Positions 4,853 to 8,611 of a stretch of 8,611 nucleotides of DNA are shown here, one piece after another. The notes beneath the pieces are model-generated. The model was not told the DNA's origin. It made no database searches and was given only the letters and a program-made list of their open reading frames with translations. Where the stretch lies: contig JASHYW010000439.1 of assembly GCA_030042885.1 (NCBI GenBank), forward strand, positions 1 through 8,611, given 5' to 3'. Source of the DNA: Streptosporangiaceae bacterium. GTDB lineage: Bacteria > Actinomycetota > Actinomycetes > Streptosporangiales > Streptosporangiaceae. The position numbers and the translations under genes are program-made. The number at the start of each line of letters is the position of its first letter. The first letter of the stretch is position 1.

Positions 4853-6100
4853 TCAGTAGGACTCGGCGTCGAAGAACCACCGCGCGATGTCGAGCTGGGG
4901 AAGTGCACGTCCGCCCATCCACAGGCTCATGATCTTTGAGTCTCGCCAGTGCTTCTCCACGTCGCCTTCCCGCGCGTATCCGAAGGCCCCCATCAGGTCC
5001 ATCGCCTTATTCGCGACGACTGTGAGCTGGTCCGACACGTAAAGCTTGGTCACCCGGGTCCGCGCCAGCATCTGCGGCGTATGACCGGGACCATAAAGAT
5101 CCGGGCGGTCGAGCATCCGGGCCTTCAGGTAGGTCTCAGCGCGGCTGGTCTCGATTGCGACGGCGATATCTGCCAGCACTCCGGCGGTGATCGTGTGCTC
5201 CTTCAGCAGCTTCCCGCCGACCACCCGGGTGCCGCACCAGTCACGGACCAGCTCGTAGACGTTGCGCATCACGCCGATACATTGTGCTGCAGTTCCAACA
5301 TTGCCCGAGGCTAGGAAGGCGCGCGCGGCCTCCGCGTCGGCTCCGGGACCGTGAGCGCGGTACTCGGCGGGCACCCGGACGTGGTCAAACCAGACGTCGC
5401 TATTCCAGTCGCTCGCCATTCCCGCCTTCCGGTACGGCGTTCCCTGGGTCACGCCGGGCGTACTGGCCGGGACGTAGATGATCGCGAAGGCATCCTTGCC
5501 GCCCGCCGGATCGGTCGTGCAGAAGACCGCGAACACATCCGCCAGCCCCCCCGAGTTGGTGGGCCACAGCTTGTGGCCGTTGACGACCCACTCATCGCCG
5601 TCCAGCCGGGCAGTCGTCGCGATGTGGCGGCCACCAGTGCCGTCAAGGTTCTCGACATCCGAGCCGCTGCGCGCGTCGGTGATGGCGGCCGAGCCAACGT
5701 ACCAGCGTTCAGTGCCGAGGAACTTTGGCGTGAAAAGCTCCATCAGGTACCGATTGGGACGCGGGGGCATGATAGGTGACATGGCCCAGACCGAGCAGCT
5801 TGCCGCCGTGGCGAGCCCGGAGTCGGCCCGGGCGATCTCTTCCAGGCACTGGGCCGAGGTTATGGCGTTCATGCCACCTCCGCCGTATTCCTCCGGCCAA
5901 GCCGCCCACTGATACCCGCTGTCCACGCACAACGACTTGAGAAGCCGGTGGCTGATCTCATGTCGCTGCCAGTCCTCATCGAGCTCCCTGCGAACCGCGA
6001 TGACCTCGTCGTCAGCCCAGCGCCGGATGGCGCCAAGCAACTCCGCCGAATCCGCTGAGATCCACTCAAGCGGCAACGAGAATGGGTCGCCAGTCTCCAC
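4853..6100 (-). CDS. Acyl-CoA dehydrogenase family flavoprotein, atypical active site
   Basis: The 415-residue product has the full acyl-CoA dehydrogenase layout. The N-terminal helical domain is at about 20-125 (AAWPEEYGGGG at 66-76; LEEIARADSGLA at 87-97). The middle barrel is at about 130-245 (YVGSAAITDARSGSDVENL; GDEWVVNGHKLWPTNSGG). The C-terminal FAD-binding bundle is at about 255-410 (AMDLMGAFGYAREGDVEKHW, RDSKI). Relatives oxidise acyl-CoA thioesters to enoyl-CoA with FAD and pass electrons to ETF. Here the short- and medium-chain catalytic Glu (in Y/G-E-G-T) is replaced by M395 in LWMGGRALPQ. The alternative isovaleryl-type Glu aligns with about A259. Its reaction is therefore uncertain; a non-catalytic partner subunit or altered chemistry is possible. 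The GTG at 6098-6100 was chosen because GGAGGGG lies five bases upstream; the GTG at 6139 has no such site. No ETF or CoA-ligase gene is adjacent. Confidence 0.9.
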   Translation of the reverse strand: METGDPFSLPLEWISADSAELLGAIRRWADDEVIAVRRELDEDWQRHEISHRLLKSLCVDSGYQWAAWPEEYGGGGMNAITSAQCLEEIARADSGLATAASCSVWAMSPIMPPRPNRYLMELFTPKFLGTERWYVGSAAITDARSGSDVENLDGTGGRHIATTARLDGDEWVVNGHKLWPTNSGGLADVFAVFCTTDPAGGKDAFAIIYVPASTPGVTQGTPYRKAGMASDWNSDVWFDHVRVPAEYRAHGPGADAEAARAFLASGNVGTAAQCIGVMRNVYELVRDWCGTRVVGGKLLKEHTITAGVLADIAVAIETSRAETYLKARMLDRPDLYGPGHTPQMLARTRVTKLYVSDQLTVVANKAMDLMGAFGYAREGDVEKHWRDSKIMSLWMGGRALPQLDIARWFFDAESY

Positions 6101-6119
6101 TGTGTCCCCTCCGCGTGGC

Positions 6120-6299
6120 CTAGCCAGAAATTGCCGCACGCTCCCGGCCGCAGCGCCCTCTGGGCGGGAACGCGGCCGGTACGTATTTGCTGGCGCCCCG
6201 GTAGATTGTCTCCCCGCGGGCCTCCATGCTCGCTCGGTCTGCCCGGACTCGCCAGGCCGGGTGCATCGTACGCCACCATCGGTTAGCGGCGAAGGTCAT
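6120..6299 (-). CDS. Small hypothetical ORF, 59 residues
   Basis: I do not recognise the product, which begins MTFAANRWWRTMHPAWRVRA and is rich in Arg and Trp. The ATG at 6297-6299 has GGAG nine bases upstream and lies four bases after the stop of the transposase-like fragment. The TAG lies 19 bases before the dehydrogenase start, so it could be co-transcribed with that gene. Third positions are moderately G/C-rich. It may be a real small leader gene, or more debris of the same insertion. Confidence 0.25.
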   Translation of the reverse strand: MTFAANRWWRTMHPAWRVRADRASMEARGETIYRGASKYVPAAFPPRGRCGRERAAISG

Positions 6300-6303
6300 G
6301 AGT

Positions 6304-6522
6304 TCATCGCTCCGCGCACCGTGGCAGCGCGGACGTGCCTCTTCGTAACAACAGCCAGCCTTGGCCGACGGCCTCATCACCCGCCGCGATGAAGTACCGG
6401 ATCAGCTCAGCGCGGGCAGGCTCGGGAAACGCGCGCAGCTGCGCCAGCTCATCCTCTGAGAACACGTCCCTGGTCGCAGACGGCGTACCTTCCCCCGACG
6501 AGCAGACCCCGATGGAGAACAC
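6304..6522 (-). mobile_element. N-terminal remnant of a Tn3-type transposase (DUF4158-like)
   Basis: The 72-residue frame contains DVFSEDELAQLRAFPEPARA at residues 19-38 and then ELIRYFIAAGDEA. This resembles the start of Tn3-family transposases, whose N-terminal DUF4158 region typically opens with a similar F-S/T-x-E-E-L-x-x-L-R-x-F-P-E pattern, then E-L-I/V-R-F/Y-F. Similarity ends near GDEA. The remaining codons (GQGWLLLRRGTSALPRCAER) look unrelated, and the roughly 900 further residues of a full transposase are missing. A stop lies directly before the GTG at 6522, and the similarity begins about 19 codons in. I read it as a scrap left by deletion. I recognised it from memory of the family, so it remains tentative. 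No terminal inverted repeats were found. Confidence 0.4.
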
Positions 6523-6559
6523 CTAACCGGCCCGGACGCTCACATGCCCCAACCCGGCA

Positions 6560-6578
6560 ATCCAGCCATACGCTGGAT
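6560..6578 (+). promoter_or_regulatory. 7-bp inverted repeat upstream of the NlpC/P60 gene
   Basis: ATCCAGC at 6560-6566 and GCTGGAT at 6572-6578 flank the five-base spacer CATAC. The element lies 43 bases before the ATG of the cell-wall hydrolase gene, in the only spacer between it and the divergent transposase scrap. It could be a repressor site or a leader stem. TACGCT at 6569-6574 fits a TANNNT -10 box, but I see no matching -35. Confidence 0.3.
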
Positions 6579-6621
6579 GATACGGCGAGCCCAGCAAGCC
6601 ACCGTAAAGGAAGGAATCCCC

Positions 6622-7857
6622 ATGGCCTCTCCCCCGCGTCGCGGGACCATTGGCCGGTTTGCTGTCCTGGCGTGCGCGCCCGCCACGGCGCTCGCCATCG
6701 CCTGTTCCGCCGCCGCGGGCACTGGCTCCGCGGCAGCGACGTCTGCCCGGGCGTCTTCTGCAGCCGGAGCCGCCGCACCGGCATCCTCCGCAGCGGCCTC
6801 GCCGCCCAGCGCCTACGTCGACGTCTCGGTCGCGACGGTCTGGACCGCGCCGGCCAGTCCGCGGCCGGTTGATCATCCGGCGCTGACCAATCCCGTCAAT
6901 ATCCCGCGCTGGCTCAGCGACATGACGCTCGCTGACAAGCTCGGCCTCACCGATGACAACTTGACCCAGACCCAGGCGCTGTATGGCAACCGGGTCTACA
7001 TCCTCGCCAGGCAGGCGGGATGGGACGAGGTAGCGGTGCCGGGACAGCCCACGCCCAAGAACCCGCTCGGCTATCCGGGCTGGGTTCCCAGCGTGCAGCT
7101 CACCGCTGGCCACGGGTTCGCGGCGCTGCAGAGCCACCGGCCTTTTGCCCTCGTCCAGGCGCCGACCGCATGGCTGTATGACAACTCCGCGCTGACGCGG
7201 GAGAACATGCAGATCAGCGCCAATACACGGCTGCCGGTGCTGGCCCGCGCCGGCCAGGCGATCCTTGTCGCAACGCCCGACGGCGGCACCAAATGGCTGT
7301 CCGCCCGCGACGCGACCGTCTACCGGTCGGCCAGCGACATTCCGTACCCCACAGGTGCCAGCCTGGTGGCCTACGCCGAACGGTTCCTGGACACGCCGTA
7401 TCTGTGGGCCGGGCGCTCCGGGTTCGCGTTCGACTGCTCGGGCTTCACCTCCACCATCTACCAGGTGAACGGCATCACCATTCCCCGCGACGCCGGCGCC
7501 CAGGCTCAGTACGGGGGCGGCCGTATGGTCAGCGAGAACGATCTGCAGGCCGGTGACCTGCTGTTCTACGCCACCAGCCAGGACCCGAGCTCGATCTACC
7601 ACGTTGCCATGTACATCGGGCACCAGCAGATGATCGAGGCCTACGACGCCGCCACCCCGGTGCGGATCACCGCCGTCCGCTTCGGCCCGGATTACTGGGG
7701 CGCCGAGCGCTTCCTGCGGGGGCTGCCAGCCGAAACGACGCCGCGGCCCCAGGCCGCCGGAAGACTACGACCGATTCACCAGCTCCCGCACCGCTACCTG
7801 GAAGCGGTGCTGGTAACAATGGACCCGTCAGCACCGCAATGGCGGCCGGTTTCCTGA
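6622..7857 (+). CDS. Secreted SH3-like plus NlpC/P60 peptidoglycan hydrolase
   Basis: The 411-residue product should cut stem peptides of peptidoglycan outside the membrane. Residues 1-30 form a signal peptide (basic MASPPRRGTIGR, then FAVLACAPATALAIAC). C28 could be lipidated, but the lipobox is imperfect. An Ala/Ser/Pro-rich linker follows to about 64. Residues about 65-235 look like bacterial SH3-type repeats (VDVSVATVWTAP; YGNRVYILARQAGWDEVAV; YPGWVPSVQL). The NlpC/P60 domain spans about 245-365: FDCSGF with catalytic C272, YHVAMYIG with H327, and MIEAY with E339. The Cys-His-Glu spacing matches the RipA-type triad. The ATG at 6622 has AAGGAAGGA at 6607-6615, six bases upstream; the frame is open further upstream, but without such a site. 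The last ~30 codons have poor third-position G/C and look frameshifted (see findings). A hairpin follows the TGA. Confidence 0.92.
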   Translation: MASPPRRGTIGRFAVLACAPATALAIACSAAAGTGSAAATSARASSAAGAAAPASSAAASPPSAYVDVSVATVWTAPASPRPVDHPALTNPVNIPRWLSDMTLADKLGLTDDNLTQTQALYGNRVYILARQAGWDEVAVPGQPTPKNPLGYPGWVPSVQLTAGHGFAALQSHRPFALVQAPTAWLYDNSALTRENMQISANTRLPVLARAGQAILVATPDGGTKWLSARDATVYRSASDIPYPTGASLVAYAERFLDTPYLWAGRSGFAFDCSGFTSTIYQVNGITIPRDAGAQAQYGGGRMVSENDLQAGDLLFYATSQDPSSIYHVAMYIGHQQMIEAYDAATPVRITAVRFGPDYWGAERFLRGLPAETTPRPQAAGRLRPIHQLPHRYLEAVLVTMDPSAPQWRPVS

Positions 7858-7859
7858 AC

Positions 7860-7881
7860 TGCCCTGGTATGCGCTAGGGCA
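7860..7881 (+). terminator. Possible terminator hairpin after the NlpC/P60 gene
   Basis: TGCCCT at 7860-7865 pairs with AGGGCA at 7876-7881 across a 10-base loop, two bases after the TGA at 7855-7857. It lies at the start of the 233-base spacer before the kinase gene, which otherwise shows no gene. No T-run follows. Confidence 0.35.
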
Positions 7882-8044
7882 TGGGTGGCCGTCAGCGTGG
7901 CCAGCGCGTCGACGGGACCCCGGCTCCGCGCGTGTCGTTCTTCGGGGGCCCGGATAGTCCACGCGGTGCTCGTGCCGGCGGCTCCGTCCCGAAATTGCAC
8001 CCTTGTCCAAGGCTAGTGGCTGGCGGCGGGGAGGCGCTCAGGCC

Positions 8045-8050
8045 GATAAT
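8045..8050 (+). promoter_or_regulatory. Possible -10 box of the kinase gene
   Basis: GATAAT at 8045-8050 is an unusually AT-rich hexamer in this sequence and close to the TATAAT consensus. It lies 40 bases before the kinase start codon, giving a leader of roughly 33 bases. No convincing -35 hexamer occurs at the usual distance, so this is weakly supported. Confidence 0.22.
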
Positions 8051-8090
8051 GTGCTGTCTCCAACGGGCACGTTGCTGGGCGGGCTGAATC

Positions 8091-8611
8091 GTGGAAGAGC
8101 TGCGTCGGGGCGACCCGCAGCAGATCGGGTCGTACCGGCTGCTTGGCAGGCTGGGCAGCGGCGGGATGGGCCAGGTGTTCCTGGGCCGTTCTCCCGGTGG
8201 CCGACTGGTAGCAGTCAAGGTGATCCGCCCGGAACTTGCTGACCATTCTGATTTCTGCCGCAGGTTCGCCCGCGAGGTTGCCGCTGCCCGGCGGGTGAGC
8301 GGCATATTCACGGCCCCGCTAGTTGACGCCGATCCGGACGCGCCGCAGCCCTGGCTGGTGACGGCCTACGTCGACGGGCCATCGCTCGCCGACCATATTC
8401 GGCGTGGCGGCGCCATGCCGGAAAGCGACGTTATCCGACTGGGCAGCGCGCTCGCCGAGGGGCTGGCTGCCATCCATATGGCCGGCATCGTGCACCGTGA
8501 TCTGAAGCCAGCCAACGTGCTGCTGGCAGGTGACGGCCCAAGGATCATCGACTTCGGCGTGTCCCGAGCGGCCGAGGCCACGGCGCTGACGCGGACCGGG
8601 CTGGTGATGGG
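8091..8611 (+). CDS. Hanks-type Ser/Thr protein kinase (N-terminal part; runs off the window)
   Basis: The first 173 residues are visible and comprise most of a eukaryote-like kinase domain that phosphorylates Ser/Thr in target proteins. The glycine-rich loop [14 protein letters not shown] is at 19-32. The ATP-anchoring lysine K43 is in VAVKVI, with helix-C glutamate E62 in RREV-like context ([12 protein letters not shown]). The catalytic loop [11 protein letters not shown] (D137, K139, N142) and metal-binding DFG (D154, in IIDFGVSRA) follow. TRTG at 167-170 begins the activation segment. All key residues are present, so it should be active. [10 protein letters not shown] and [20 protein letters not shown] resemble the Streptomyces AfsK-like group. 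The C-terminal part, which would show sensor or membrane domains, lies outside. The GTG at 8091 is the only likely start, because an in-frame TGA sits at 8085-8087. No clear ribosome binding site is seen. Confidence 0.93.
   Translation, partial: MEELRRGDPQQIGSYRLLGRLGSGGMGQVFLGRSPGGRLVAVKVIRPELADHSDFCRRFAREVAAARRVSGIFTAPLVDADPDAPQPWLVTAYVDGPSLADHIRRGGAMPESDVIRLGSALAEGLAAIHMAGIVHRDLKPANVLLAGDGPRIIDFGVSRAAEATALTRTGLVM

Noticed and set aside
5351..5912. Plus-strand frames of 142 and 144 codons inside the acyl-CoA dehydrogenase gene
   Set aside because: Antisense mirrors of a strongly supported gene.
6523..6621. A ydaO-type (cyclic di-AMP) riboswitch before the NlpC/P60 gene, as is common in actinobacteria
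   Set aside because: Only 99 bases are available and I see none of the conserved core segments.
6523..7623. A 366-codon minus-strand frame antisense to the NlpC/P60 gene
   Set aside because: Its length follows from the strong codon bias of the sense gene. The Gly/Arg-rich product has no recognisable domain, while the sense strand has catalytic motifs and a ribosome site.
8091..8611. Whether the kinase and the NlpC/P60 hydrolase form a functional unit
   Set aside because: They are 233 bases apart with a hairpin between them and a separate possible promoter; nothing in the sequence links them.

Overview
The window is high-GC DNA with strong G/C preference at third codon positions. It carries two F420-type oxidoreductase families, a short TraR/DksA-type zinc finger protein, an NlpC/P60 hydrolase with the RipA-like Cys-His-Glu arrangement, and a Streptomyces-like Ser/Thr kinase. 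Together these point to a filamentous or soil actinobacterium. I cannot name the genus. The gene density is low, and the spaces between genes hold recognisable debris of decayed genes, as in large, fluid actinobacterial genomes.

Layout. At 1-359 (minus) is the 5' part of a PPOX-fold, probably F420-dependent enzyme that runs off the left edge. The stretch 360-771 holds a short frameshifted remnant of an ACT-domain gene (573-655, minus), a paralogue of the intact gene further right. A small two-helix membrane protein follows at 772-1113. The region 1114-1785 has no recognisable gene. A TraR/DksA-type zinc finger protein lies at 1786-2196 (minus). At 2460-2839 is a gene interrupted by an apparent one-base deletion, then a small unknown ORF (2843-3028) ending in a perfect hairpin. 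A Ddn-type F420 nitroreductase/quinone reductase (3161-3673) is followed by a short duplication that can fold into alternative hairpins. Then comes a tandem ACT-domain protein (3824-4231).

The right half begins with 620 bases lacking an intact gene (4232-4852). These hold a very strong 12-bp hairpin and a possible third ACT remnant. An acyl-CoA dehydrogenase (4853-6100, minus) appears to lack the usual catalytic glutamate at both known positions. Upstream of it lie a 59-codon unknown ORF and what looks like the N-terminal scrap of a Tn3-type transposase (6304-6522, minus). Divergent from these is a secreted SH3-like plus NlpC/P60 cell-wall hydrolase (6622-7857), whose last ~30 codons look frameshifted. 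The window ends inside a Ser/Thr protein kinase (8091-8611).

The genes do not form one pathway. Two F420-type enzymes and a flavin acyl-CoA dehydrogenase suggest redox metabolism, but they are separate transcription units. The ACT protein could sense a small ligand, and the kinase could signal to the cell wall, but nothing here links either to its neighbours. I see no defence system, CRISPR array, tRNA, rRNA or complete mobile element. The most informative observations are the decayed ACT copies, two or three single-base frameshifts, and the atypical acyl-CoA dehydrogenase.
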